Below, piece after piece: positions 1 to 7,278 of a stretch of DNA of 20,844 bases. Both the position numbers and the translations under genes were made by a program. Within the stretch, counting starts at the first letter, position 1; the number at the start of each line of letters is the position of its first letter. This DNA is from JAFCBV01 sp965370715 (GTDB lineage Archaea > EX4484-52 > B79-G9): the NCBI GenBank assembly GCA_965370715.1, contig CBDUVQ010000008.1, positions 1-20,844 of the forward strand. Direction: 5' to 3'. The notes below the pieces were generated by a model, which was given only the letters and a program-made list of their open reading frames with translations, ran no database searches and was not told the DNA's origin.

Positions 1-219
1 AAGAGCAAAGTTGACAGAGTCGTTACAGTTAGCAGTGAAGAAGCAATTCATACGACAAAGCAACTTGCTAAAGAACATGGTTTATTGGTCGGGATAAGTT
101 CTGGTGCAAATATGTTTGTTGCGTTAAAGTTGGCAAAGATGTATGATAAAATCGTTACAGTTTTGCCGGATCGGGGCGAGCGGTATCTGAGTATGAATTT
201 GTATAAACAGATAGACTGA
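1..219 (+). CDS. cysK: Cysteine synthase-like PLP enzyme, C-terminal part (5' truncated)
   Basis: The open frame enters from the left edge and ends at TGA 217-219, giving the last 72 residues of the protein. The segment GISSGAN followed about 25 residues later by VLPDRGERYLS is characteristic of O-acetylserine sulfhydrylase and cystathionine beta-synthase, fold-type II PLP enzymes; the glycine/serine/asparagine stretch lies near the cofactor. In the family this enzyme makes cysteine from an activated serine and sulfide in the cytoplasm. The N-terminal PLP lysine lies outside the window, so CysK, CysM and CBS-type members cannot be separated here. Codon use is more AT-rich than in the rps15/recJ genes that follow. 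No other sulfur-assimilation gene is visible downstream. Confidence 0.85.
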   Translation, partial: KSKVDRVVTVSSEEAIHTTKQLAKEHGLLVGISSGANMFVALKLAKMYDKIVTVLPDRGERYLSMNLYKQID

Positions 220-235
220 CAATTTCTCTAATTGT
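219..235 (+). terminator. Weak stem-loop after the cysteine synthase gene
   Basis: A 6-bp inverted repeat (ACAATT / AATTGT, five-base loop) begins at the last base of the stop codon. No long T run follows, so termination here is only a possibility. Confidence 0.25.
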
Positions 236-259
236 GATGTATTCCATGTACTCGTAACA

Positions 260-267
260 TTTAAAAA
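260..267 (+). promoter_or_regulatory. TATA box of the rps15 promoter
   Basis: TTTAAAAA is a good archaeal TATA element. Counting about 25-27 nt from its centre puts the transcription start near 288-290, leaving a 5' leader of roughly 95 nt before rps15. Confidence 0.55.
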
Positions 268-289
268 CATTACAGCATAACATTTGCTA

Positions 290-361
290 GCGAGGACTGG
301 ATAAGGGCCTAAGGCTCGTGTTCAGGTCGGAGCAAAGAACTAATTCTTTCTCAAACTTCGC
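290..361 (+). promoter_or_regulatory. Structured 5' leader of rps15
   Basis: The predicted transcript start coincides with the 5' arm of a closing stem GCGAGG (290-295) that pairs with CTTCGC (356-361, one G-U). Inside it are three possible small helices: GCC 307-309 with GGC 313-315, GCTC 314-317 with GAGC 330-333 (mutually exclusive with the previous one), and AAAGAA 334-339 with TTCTTT 344-349 closed by a CTAA loop. The 72-nt span resembles tRNA length, but no cloverleaf forms. It may be an autoregulatory leader bound by S15, as in bacteria where S15 regulates its own mRNA. That role is inference; only the base pairing is visible. Confidence 0.3.
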
Positions 362-383
362 AAAATTACAAAAGGTGGTTAGT

Positions 384-842
384 ATCGCAAGAATGCACTC
401 AAGAAAAGGCGGAACATCAGGCTCGCACAGGCCGGACACAAAAGAGACCCCAAAATGGGCAGAATACAAGACCGACGAGGTTGAAAAGATTATTGTAAAG
501 CTAAGGAAGCAGGAAATGTCTCAGGCAATGATCGGAACAGTTCTTAGGGATCAGTATGGAATACCTTCTGTGAAGGCACTTACAGGCAAGACAATTGCAA
601 AGGTGCTTAAGGAAAACGATATGGCATCAAAATTCCCTGAAGACCTCATGTCGTTGATAAAGCGCGCGAACAAGGCTTATGAGCATATAAAACTCAATAA
701 AAAAGACAAGCACTCGTGGAGAGGAATGATTTTGATTGAGTCAAAAATAAAGCGCATTTCAAAATACTATGTTGCCTCAAAGGTTCTTCCTGTGGACTGG
801 AAGTACGAGCGCGCAAAACTGAAGATTCTTGCGCAGGCGTAG
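384..842 (+). CDS. rps15: Ribosomal protein S15 (archaeal S15/eukaryotic S13 type)
   Basis: Small-subunit ribosomal protein that binds 16S rRNA helices in the platform. From the proposed start it is 152 residues, the usual archaeal length. The N-terminal segment beginning ARMHSRKGGTSGSHRP and the core around KALTGKTIAKVL are typical of archaeal S15. Archaeal homologues begin M-A-R-(M/I)-H; aligning that here places the initiator on ATC at 384-386, not on an ATG. An AGGTG ribosome-binding site at 373-377 ends 6 nt before ATC, but 15 nt before the first in-frame ATG (393). A GTG at 375 lies inside the ribosome-binding site. The frame stays open further upstream to 318, but that extension is unlike S15 and lies in the leader. 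The gene is followed after 54 nt by the DHH nuclease gene. Confidence 0.93.
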   Translation: MARMHSRKGGTSGSHRPDTKETPKWAEYKTDEVEKIIVKLRKQEMSQAMIGTVLRDQYGIPSVKALTGKTIAKVLKENDMASKFPEDLMSLIKRANKAYEHIKLNKKDKHSWRGMILIESKIKRISKYYVASKVLPVDWKYERAKLKILAQA

Positions 843-896
843 TTGGAATAATAACAGGGTATTGGGGAATATAAGATTATTATCCCCAATATCCCT

Positions 897-2267
897 ATGT
901 TTCAGGAGATTCCAAGGCAGAACTTTCTCGCCCTGAAAGAGAGGGCGTCCCTTGCAGCAGAAAAAATAAGGAGTGAAGAAGGCAATATTTGTCTTGTATC
1001 TCACTATGATGCTGACGGCATATCTGCAGCCGCAATAATGCACCGCTGCTTTGACACAGCAGGCAAGAGTTTTGAAGTTAATTTCATTCGCCAGCTTGAT
1101 GCAGATGCAGCAAAGCAGTTATCAGAAAAAGATGCATCCCTCTGGATTTTTACAGACATTGGCTCAGGGCAAATTGACATACTAAAAAATTATTTCTCAG
1201 GCAAAAAAATTATTGTTTTAGACCATCATCCTGTATATGGCGACGAATGGAAAGGGCTTGTTCACGTAAACCCGTTTCTTGAAGATATAAACGGGACGAA
1301 ATACATAAGCGGTGCCGGAGTTGTGTATCTTGTTGCACGAGGCATTTCATCATCAGCAAGAAGCATGGTGGAGTTCGCAGTTGCGGGCGCGTGCGGGGAT
1401 ATGCAGTTTGTGAACGGAAAGATGCAGGGCATAAATAGCATCCTGCTTGAAGAGGCAGAAGTATCCGGCAGAATAAAGGTAGAGGTTGGGCTTCTTTTTT
1501 TCGGCAGGTACACAAGGCCCATGCACAAGGCGATTGCAAACTCAACAGAGCCATACATCACAGGCATCACCGGCAACGGGTCTGCAGTATTGCGGCTTTT
1601 ATCATCCCTGAAAATACCTCTTAAAGAAGGCAACCGGTGGCGCACGATATCAGACTTGTCTTCTGATGAGGAAAAAAAGCTTGCAACAGCTCTTGTCATT
1701 GAAGAGGCTTTTTCAGGAAACGATACAGGCAACATTATCGGGGAAAATTTCCGCCTTGAAAACGGTTTTGAGTTAAAAGAGCTTGCGTCTGCACTTAATG
1801 CGTGCGGCAGGCTTGAGGAGCCGCTTGAGGGACTGAAACTTTGCCTCGGGTTGCCAAATTCTGCTGAGAAGCTTATCCGTGAGCACAAGAAAAGCATAGC
1901 AAAAGTGCTTTTTTGGGTGTCTGAAAACATGCAGAAATTTCAAAAGACAAAAAGCGCGCTGTACATTGTTGCAGGAGATAACATACCGGGAAATACAATT
2001 GGAACTATTGTCTCTATACTGTCAAAAAGAAACCCGCGGCTTATTGTATTTGGTTTTGCGAACCTAAAGGAAGCAGTTAAGGTATCTGCAAGGGCTGATG
2101 GCTCTGCCGCAGACCTCAACCAGATTACGCGCGAATCCGCAGAAAAATTGGGCGGAACCGGGGGCGGGCACAGGAGTGCTGCAGGCGCAAAGATACCAAA
2201 AGGCAGTGAAAAAAAATACATTGATGCATGCGAAAAAATGCTTGCGCAAGGACTTGCTGTTTTATGA
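897..2267 (+). CDS. recJ: RecJ-like DHH-family nuclease/phosphoesterase
   Basis: This is a 456-residue protein of the archaeal RecJ-like (GAN/Cdc45-related) DHH superfamily, which degrades single-stranded nucleic acid from an end and can associate with the replication complex. Visible motifs in order: HYDADG at 36-41 (motif I), TDIGSG at 86-91 (motif II), LDHHP at 108-112 (the DHH motif III), GACGD at 164-168 (motif IV), and the DHHA1 domain motif GGGHRSAAGA at 422-431. All metal-binding aspartates and histidines expected for an active enzyme are present. Placement directly behind rps15 is a recurrent archaeal arrangement. A short segment of this protein (PGNTIGTIV through VFG, in the C-terminal half) recurs as a relic near the right end of the window. 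Assignment as nuclease rather than another DHH phosphoesterase is by family and context. Confidence 0.88.
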   Translation: MFQEIPRQNFLALKERASLAAEKIRSEEGNICLVSHYDADGISAAAIMHRCFDTAGKSFEVNFIRQLDADAAKQLSEKDASLWIFTDIGSGQIDILKNYFSGKKIIVLDHHPVYGDEWKGLVHVNPFLEDINGTKYISGAGVVYLVARGISSSARSMVEFAVAGACGDMQFVNGKMQGINSILLEEAEVSGRIKVEVGLLFFGRYTRPMHKAIANSTEPYITGITGNGSAVLRLLSSLKIPLKEGNRWRTISDLSSDEEKKLATALVIEEAFSGNDTGNIIGENFRLENGFELKELASALNACGRLEEPLEGLKLCLGLPNSAEKLIREHKKSIAKVLFWVSENMQKFQKTKSALYIVAGDNIPGNTIGTIVSILSKRNPRLIVFGFANLKEAVKVSARADGSAADLNQITRESAEKLGGTGGGHRSAAGAKIPKGSEKKYIDACEKMLAQGLAVL

Positions 2268-2275
2268 ATGACTTG

Positions 2276-2294
2276 AAAACATGTTTTTATTTTT
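2276..2294 (+). promoter_or_regulatory. Palindrome plus T-rich tract: terminator and/or TATA region
   Basis: A perfect 12-nt palindrome AAAACATGTTTT (2276-2287) runs into a T-rich tract just after the DHH stop codon. It could end the upstream transcript, and its T-rich part could equally be the TATA region for the membrane-protein gene, whose start lies about 50 nt further on. Confidence 0.35.
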
Positions 2295-2338
2295 GCCCCA
2301 TACATTCTACTGAGGATAAGAAAGACAGGTGTTATTGA

Positions 2339-3067
2339 ATGGCGTTTGGCAGGATTATATCAAAAATTCTTTCGTTTCTTTTACCAAAGGAGCATGTATT
2401 GAAAGAGAAGCAAAGCAAAAATCCAAAAACACATCCACAGAAAACGCAAAAGAGTGAGGGCGCGAAACATGTTTTTAAAAACAACAACGAAGTTGCAGGC
2501 AGAAGCATGTCTGTCTGGCTAATGTCTCTACATGCATCTTTCAAAGGCAACCGCAGGAGATCTGCGGCGCTTGGTATGCTTATTGTGACACTCATTTTTT
2601 ACAAATATGTGATACCCATCTATGTAATTCTTATTTTTATTGCAATTGCTACCTCATCAAAGCTTATTCAGGACTGGATACCTTTTGTTGTCGGCTTTGA
2701 CCTTGTCCTTTTCTTTACAGTATTGTCCGGTGCTGCATACGGCTGGAAGGCAGCACTCATTGTCGGGTGCGCATCATCGATAATCGGTTCTGCAATAAGG
2801 CGCGTGAGTTCCCAGAATCTCGATACATTTATTTTTCCTGCAATCGGGTATGGCGTGATTGCAATAGCCATACCATACATATCGTACACAACAATTTACG
2901 GGCTCGGCATCATCTGCACAGCCATGTATGTGATCATAATGAATATTGTTTTCGCATACTTTCGCCCGGACCTATTTAATCACGCAACATTTACGGTTAC
3001 AGCAATACTGTTCAACTACTGGATGTTCAAAACTTTTGCAGAACCGATTATGTATTTAATTGCATAA
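2339..3067 (+). CDS. Integral membrane protein, about six TM helices, unknown function
   Basis: I do not recognise this 242-residue protein. Residues 1-74 are a basic, polar N-terminal region (many Lys, Asn, Ser and Arg) likely to be cytoplasmic. Hydrophobic segments follow at roughly 75-105 (possibly two short helices), 114-133, 137-153, 163-182, 184-206 and 215-240. Small residues (Ala, Gly, Ser) are frequent in the third and fourth segments, giving it the look of a small-molecule carrier such as an ECF-type S component, but no diagnostic motif supports that. The start is well set: AGGTG at 2327-2331 lies 7 nt before ATG. It follows the DHH gene on the same strand, but a separate promoter in the 71-nt gap is possible. 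Confidence 0.75.
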   Translation: MAFGRIISKILSFLLPKEHVLKEKQSKNPKTHPQKTQKSEGAKHVFKNNNEVAGRSMSVWLMSLHASFKGNRRRSAALGMLIVTLIFYKYVIPIYVILIFIAIATSSKLIQDWIPFVVGFDLVLFFTVLSGAAYGWKAALIVGCASSIIGSAIRRVSSQNLDTFIFPAIGYGVIAIAIPYISYTTIYGLGIICTAMYVIIMNIVFAYFRPDLFNHATFTVTAILFNYWMFKTFAEPIMYLIA

Positions 3068-3252
3068 GTTCTCATGGCAAATCGTGCAAAACTTCCGGAA
3101 TTTTACAACTTTTTCTTGAAGAGAAAATCTGGATGAAACAAAATGGAATCGTAAAAGACCAGGTTATACGTTTGGAATAGTTGTAGCGGAGAATAATTCA
3201 AAAATTTGTAATAGAATATTATTACTTACGAATAGTCCTGATAACAGATACA
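3068..3252. other. Intergenic stretch with possible decayed ORF
   Basis: No intact gene is visible. A 20-codon frame begins ATG 3074 (MANRAKLPEF...) and stops at TGA; shifting by one base opens a further run of about 45 codons reaching TAA near 3256. Such a run can arise by chance, so a frameshifted small gene is only a possibility. A 14-nt sequence here (3079-3092) is repeated exactly at 3838-3851. Confidence 0.2.
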
Positions 3253-3260
3253 TTTAAAAA
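3253..3260 (+). promoter_or_regulatory. TATA box, 144-residue orphan gene
   Basis: TTTAAAAA centred near 3256 lies about 21 nt before ATG 3277 and about 27 nt before the second in-frame ATG at 3283. There is no ribosome-binding site, so the mRNA is probably leaderless and may begin at the second ATG. Confidence 0.5.
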
Positions 3261-3276
3261 GACCTCTTACTTATGA

Positions 3277-3711
3277 ATGAATATGGAGTCAATAGTAAGA
3301 CGCATGTATGACCTTGATCCAAGCGTGGCTGAAAATGAAAGCGTGATAAAGTTAATTGAACTTATGCAGCCGGTTTACATGGTCTCTGACGAACCCATAT
3401 CTGAAGATGGTGGTGAACTTTCGCTCCGCGATACTCAAGTTGAAGTAGGTGAAGTTAACAGCGTAGTTTTGGGCGTTTGGCCGTTGGAAGGCCCTATAAA
3501 GCGCATGACCTACGGATCTGAATCCAAAATGAATATGCTTTTAGAGGAAGGCGTTATAGTAAGAGAACATTCTGAGTATGACACCGATAATATTACTGGC
3601 AAACCAATGATTCCTTTTAGGTTATCAGAGGATTATGGGCAATTGAGAAAAAGAGGCTTGGAAAAGATGACACCAGGCCAGACAATATATTTTTTCTTGG
3701 AACCCAAGTAA
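3277..3711 (+). CDS. Hypothetical acidic soluble protein, 144 residues
   Basis: I do not recognise a family. The protein is acidic, with no signal peptide or membrane helix. The N-terminal 30 residues look helical (IVRRMYDLDPSVAENESVIK), and the rest alternates short hydrophobic strands with charged loops, ending in a strand-like IYFFLEP. No cysteine pair, nucleotide-binding loop or other catalytic pattern is evident. The TATA-to-ATG distance argues for leaderless translation from 3277 or 3283; the two starts differ by two residues. Codon use is more AT-rich than in the neighbouring housekeeping genes, so a recently acquired gene is possible. It stands alone between a membrane protein and a lipoprotein gene, and nothing in the context gives a function. 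Confidence 0.65.
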   Translation: MNMESIVRRMYDLDPSVAENESVIKLIELMQPVYMVSDEPISEDGGELSLRDTQVEVGEVNSVVLGVWPLEGPIKRMTYGSESKMNMLLEEGVIVREHSEYDTDNITGKPMIPFRLSEDYGQLRKRGLEKMTPGQTIYFFLEPK

Positions 3712-3855
3712 TTTGTTCTAATTTGTTGTCTGTATTTGAAAATTGCGTATAGTTTCTGTGTTTTAACGAAGTCCGTTGCATGCTGAGTTGTGAAAAGGTG
3801 CGTTGAGTATTTCAGCCAGATTGCTTGTTACTTGGGAAAATCGTGCAAAACAATG

Positions 3856-3863
3856 TTTTTAAG
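3856..3863 (+). promoter_or_regulatory. TATA box of the lipoprotein gene
   Basis: TTTTTAAG centred near 3860 lies 25 nt before ATG 3885, predicting a leaderless transcript. This supports 3885 over the longer TTG start at 3825. Confidence 0.5.
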
Positions 3864-3884
3864 CATGTCCGAACAATATCTCCT

Positions 3885-4721
3885 ATGCAGAGGCAAATAC
3901 TTTCTGTAATTGTTGCACTTGTAATTCTTGCCAGCGGATGCACAGAGCAGGAGAGCGCAGTTCTTGCCGGTTTAGATACGCCATTTCAAATAGGTGTCAA
4001 TCAGCAGGCGTTTCTGGAAACCGAAAACATGAGCATAGAGTTACTGGACATAATAGACGATTCCAGATGCCCGAGTGACTTTAGATGTGCTGTATCCGGA
4101 GAGGTTGTAGCAGAGATTATGATTTCAAAAGGAGCGGAGACTCTCGGCGTTTACAATATATCTGACTGGAGACAAAGCATTGGCTACACCTCGAAAATAA
4201 ATGTTGACAACTATGTTGTGGAGTTGGCAGGGGTTAGCCCATATCCTAAAGACGATTCAGGGATAAGGCTTTCCGATTATGTTCTGACATTTGCTGTTTC
4301 CAAAGCAGTCGCACAAGTGCCAAAAACAAAGTATGAAAATAACATTTCTTTTGAGACAATACGAAGCGGCATTTACAGCAATCAACCTGAAAAGAAAAAC
4401 CATGTGATAGACAACCTCTGTGAATGGGAAACTTTTTGGTGGGACATGGACAAGACCCAGTCACTTCCGGACATTAATTTTTCAGAGAACATTGTGCTGG
4501 CAGTGTTTCAGGGCGAGCGCTCTTCAGGTGGGTACAGCATAAGTGTGGATACGATAATTGAGACCGAGAGCGCACTCGAAGTTTTTGTGCGCGAGGTTTC
4601 CCCTGGGCAAAGGTGCAGCGTGACAATGGCGCTCACACAGCCATACACCATAATTGTTGTAGAACAGACAGACAAAGATGTTCAGTTTACGACAGAGCAG
4701 GAAATTCGGGAATGCACTTAA
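3885..4721 (+). CDS. Lipoprotein with C-terminal PrcB-like domain
   Basis: The 278-residue protein starts with a lipoprotein signal: charged MQRQ, hydrophobic ILSVIVALVI, and lipobox LASGC with the acceptor Cys at 19. It is therefore expected to be anchored on the outer face of the cytoplasmic membrane. Residues about 33-135 form a beta-rich domain with the disulfide-like pattern SRCPSDFRC (60-68), a pattern found in secreted and lipid-anchored proteins of this kind. Residues about 170-278 resemble the PrcB C-terminal domain: a tryptophan-rich entry (WETFWWDMD), the conserved GG-Y in RSSGGYSI, a P-G turn and a final V/I strand. PrcB-type domains are known from protease-associated surface proteins; the substrate here is unknown. 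A longer frame from TTG 3825 exists, but the TATA box sits inside it. The stop codon directly abuts the valS stop on the other strand. Confidence 0.75.
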   Translation: MQRQILSVIVALVILASGCTEQESAVLAGLDTPFQIGVNQQAFLETENMSIELLDIIDDSRCPSDFRCAVSGEVVAEIMISKGAETLGVYNISDWRQSIGYTSKINVDNYVVELAGVSPYPKDDSGIRLSDYVLTFAVSKAVAQVPKTKYENNISFETIRSGIYSNQPEKKNHVIDNLCEWETFWWDMDKTQSLPDINFSENIVLAVFQGERSSGGYSISVDTIIETESALEVFVREVSPGQRCSVTMALTQPYTIIVVEQTDKDVQFTTEQEIRECT

Positions 4722-7151
4722 TTATTGCACTTTGATTTCGTACGTCTTTCCGCCAAACTCAAATTCTTCAGTCACTTCTTTAACTTCTGCAAAAGAAACA
4801 TTCTCAACTTTCATTGCGCACTGTATCGCGCTCGCAACCGGTGCAAGAGTTTTTTCAAGTTTTTCTGAAATAATCACTTCTTTAAGCGGCGCATTAGGTG
4901 AGAGCTGTTTTTTTGTCTTGTAAATCCGAATAGCAGAAATCACAGAAATTGCCGCGTCACCGGACTCAAGCGCTTTCTTATTTTCCCACTCTTTGTTTTC
5001 TTTTGGCCACTCAGAATTGTGGATGCTCTTTTTACTCTCTTTTTTTGCAAAAAACAATTGGTATGTTTCCTCTGTTATGTGCGGCATGAGAGGGGCGAAC
5101 ATTTTCAGTATGCCAAGAAGGCAATTATAAAGCGCGTATTTTGCAGAGGCAACCTCTTCACCAGAATAGTTGTCTGCATTGTAGAGGCGGTCCTTTATAA
5201 TCTCAAGATAATTGTCGCAGAACACAGACCAGAAAAATTTCTCTGTCTTTGCGCGCGCATGAGAATACTCATAATCCTCAAAGTGCTTGCTTGATTCAAT
5301 TATGGTATTATTAAGCTTGTGAAGTACCCATGCATCAATCTCTTCAATCTTTTTCGGTTTTTCGCAAGTATAGCCCTCAAGGTTTGAAATCACAAACTTT
5401 GATGCATTCCAGAGTTTAGTGACTGTCTTCTGCCCGGTATGAACATCCTTTTCCTTATAGGGCAAATCATCGCCAAGGCGCGAACCAGCCGCCCAGAAGC
5501 GAAGCGCGTCAGCAGAAAACTTTTCAATGACTTTCGCGGGATCAACAACATTTCCTTTTGACTTGGACATTTTTTTGCCATGCGGGTCAAGCGCCCAGCC
5601 GCTTATCATTGCATTTTTCCAGGGCACTTCTTTTGTATGAAGAAGCCCCTTGACAACTGTGTTGAACAGCCAGAATGTGATGATGTCGTGCGCCTGCGGG
5701 CGTAGCGTCATAGGGTAAAGCTTCTTGCGCATAGTTTTATCATCAACAAGCTCTATTGCAAGCCGCGGAGTGAGTGAGGACGTTGCCCAAGTGTCCTGAA
5801 CATCGCGCTCTGGCTCAAAGTCAGTTGAGCCGCACTTGCATGGCTTTTTTGGAGAATCAGTTGTCGGGTCAACAGGAAGGTCTTTCTCATCTGCAAGCAT
5901 GACCTCGCCGCACTTTTTGCAATACCATATCGGGAACGGGACACCAAAATATCTCTGCCTTGAAATAGACCAGTCCCACTGTAGCCCGTTTGCCCAGTTG
6001 TCATAGCGCGAGCGCATGTGGCTTGGCAGCCAGTTTATTTTTTTGCCTGCTGAAAGAAGCTCGTCTTTTATATCAAGTATTTTTATGAACCACTGCTTTG
6101 TGTTAAGAATTTCCATTTCTGTGTCGCAGCGCTCGTGAACATTCACTGCATGAATTATTTTCTTCGAGGCCTTCAAAAGCCCGCTGCCTTCAAGGTCTTT
6201 GATGATTTCTTTTCTTGCTTCCTTTACTCTTGTGCCCGCGTACTTTCCGGCAATCTCAGACATTTTACCGTTCTTTGTTATCGCGACCTTGAGCGGCAGG
6301 TTGTGCGCCTTAAACCACTCTATGTCTGTCTGGTCCCCGAAAGTGCAGCACATTACAGCCCCGGTGCCTTTTTCAGGGTCAGCGCGCTCGTCTGCAAGTA
6401 CCGGAACTTTCTGTTTGAAAATAGGAACTTCTGCTTCTTTTCCGACAATATCTTTGTAGCGCTTGTCAGTTGGGTTGACAAAAACAGCCACGCACGCAGG
6501 AAGCATTTCAGGGCGCGTTGTTGCAATCAGTATCTCTTTTCCGTCAACTTTGAAAACAATGTCATTGAACGAGCTTTCAATCTCCTTGTCTTCAAGCTCT
6601 ACTTGTGCAACCGCTGTCTCGCATGAAGGGCACCACATGAAAGGCATCTCTTTTCGATACACTCGCTCTATATTGTATAGCTCCATAAAAGATTTCTGCG
6701 AGATTCTCTGGCAGTGCGGGTTTATTGTAGAATAGTAAAGATTGAAGTCACAGGAAATTCCGATGTTCTTCCAGCCAGAAACAAATTTCGGGCGCAATTC
6801 ATCAAGTGTTGACAGAACCAGCTTGACATATTCTTTTCTCTGCATCCTTGAGGACTTTACTTTCTTCAGCTTTTCAACCATCTTGTCTGTTGGCAGGCCA
6901 TTGTCATCAGTCCCAAACGGGTAAAATACATTGCAGCCTTGCATGCGCTTGAATCTCGCGATAAAGTCCATTTGCGAGTATGAAAACACGTGCCCGATAT
7001 GCATTGCACCAGACATTGTAGGCGGAGGCGTATCTATGCTGAAAAGCGGCTTTTCGCTTTTCGTATCAAAGCTGTAAGTCCCTTCCTTTTCCCAAAGCTT
7101 TTGCCATTTTAGTTCAGATTCCTTTGAGTCGTATTTCTTTGAAAGATCCAT
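4722..7151 (-). CDS. valS: Valyl-tRNA synthetase
   Basis: Class I aminoacyl-tRNA synthetase of 809 residues that charges tRNA-Val. Visible in order: HIGH at 51-54, TDDNGLPT at 81-88 (archaeal ValRS signature region), zinc-type cysteine pair CPSC at 174-177, CP1 editing domain about 205-330 with ATTRPEM, a second metal site (C411, C414, C438, C440), DTWATSSLTP at 453-462 and KMSKS at 527-531, followed by the helical anticodon-binding domain. The DTW...SSLTP and DDNGLPT elements favour ValRS over IleRS or LeuRS. The frame is open ten codons further to 7181, but that ATG lies beside the TATA box (7183-7192), so the start at 7151 is preferred. It is convergent with the lipoprotein gene with no spacer and divergent from nth. 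All signature motifs appear intact. Confidence 0.95.
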   Translation of the reverse strand: MDLSKKYDSKESELKWQKLWEKEGTYSFDTKSEKPLFSIDTPPPTMSGAMHIGHVFSYSQMDFIARFKRMQGCNVFYPFGTDDNGLPTDKMVEKLKKVKSSRMQRKEYVKLVLSTLDELRPKFVSGWKNIGISCDFNLYYSTINPHCQRISQKSFMELYNIERVYRKEMPFMWCPSCETAVAQVELEDKEIESSFNDIVFKVDGKEILIATTRPEMLPACVAVFVNPTDKRYKDIVGKEAEVPIFKQKVPVLADERADPEKGTGAVMCCTFGDQTDIEWFKAHNLPLKVAITKNGKMSEIAGKYAGTRVKEARKEIIKDLEGSGLLKASKKIIHAVNVHERCDTEMEILNTKQWFIKILDIKDELLSAGKKINWLPSHMRSRYDNWANGLQWDWSISRQRYFGVPFPIWYCKKCGEVMLADEKDLPVDPTTDSPKKPCKCGSTDFEPERDVQDTWATSSLTPRLAIELVDDKTMRKKLYPMTLRPQAHDIITFWLFNTVVKGLLHTKEVPWKNAMISGWALDPHGKKMSKSKGNVVDPAKVIEKFSADALRFWAAGSRLGDDLPYKEKDVHTGQKTVTKLWNASKFVISNLEGYTCEKPKKIEEIDAWVLHKLNNTIIESSKHFEDYEYSHARAKTEKFFWSVFCDNYLEIIKDRLYNADNYSGEEVASAKYALYNCLLGILKMFAPLMPHITEETYQLFFAKKESKKSIHNSEWPKENKEWENKKALESGDAAISVISAIRIYKTKKQLSPNAPLKEVIISEKLEKTLAPVASAIQCAMKVENVSFAEVKEVTEEFEFGGKTYEIKVQ

Positions 7152-7182
7152 GAGTATCAACAAATAAGCATAGAGAGGCATG

Positions 7183-7192
7183 TTTATTAAAG
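7183..7192 (-). promoter_or_regulatory. TATA box of valS
   Basis: Read on the minus strand this is CTTTAATAAA. A start about 26 nt downstream (near 7161) leaves a leader of about 10 nt before ATG 7151. Confidence 0.45.
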
Positions 7193-7249
7193 TTTGGGGG
7201 CTCTCTGCACCGAAATCATGTCAAAAACGCATTTAACAGGCAACCAGTA

Positions 7250-7260
7250 TTCTTAAATTT
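7250..7260 (+). promoter_or_regulatory. TATA-like box of nth
   Basis: TTCTTAAATTT lies about 23 nt before ATG 7279, and there is no ribosome-binding site, consistent with a leaderless transcript. Confidence 0.4.
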
Positions 7261-7278
7261 CAAGGCGCAAATAAAGCC

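Noticed and set aside
290..361. tRNA-like element in the rps15 leader (72-nt span, closing stem, GTTCAGGTC like a T-loop)
   Set aside because: No D, anticodon or T stem can be formed at the required positions, and the T-loop-like sequence is in the wrong place.
318..383. N-terminal extension of S15 starting at ATG 318
   Set aside because: The extra residues are unlike any S15 N-terminus, lie in the structured leader, and have no ribosome-binding site.
2241..2250. Palindrome CTTGCGCAAG inside the DHH gene
   Set aside because: It lies within coding sequence, encodes a normal helix, and palindromes of this length are expected by chance.
1210..2305. Several long minus-strand frames opposite the DHH gene
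   Set aside because: They are shadows of a gene with complete motifs on the plus strand and have no start signals.
7152..7181. Ten-codon upstream extension of valS
   Set aside because: The ATG at 7181 is next to the TATA box, so it would not be in the mRNA.
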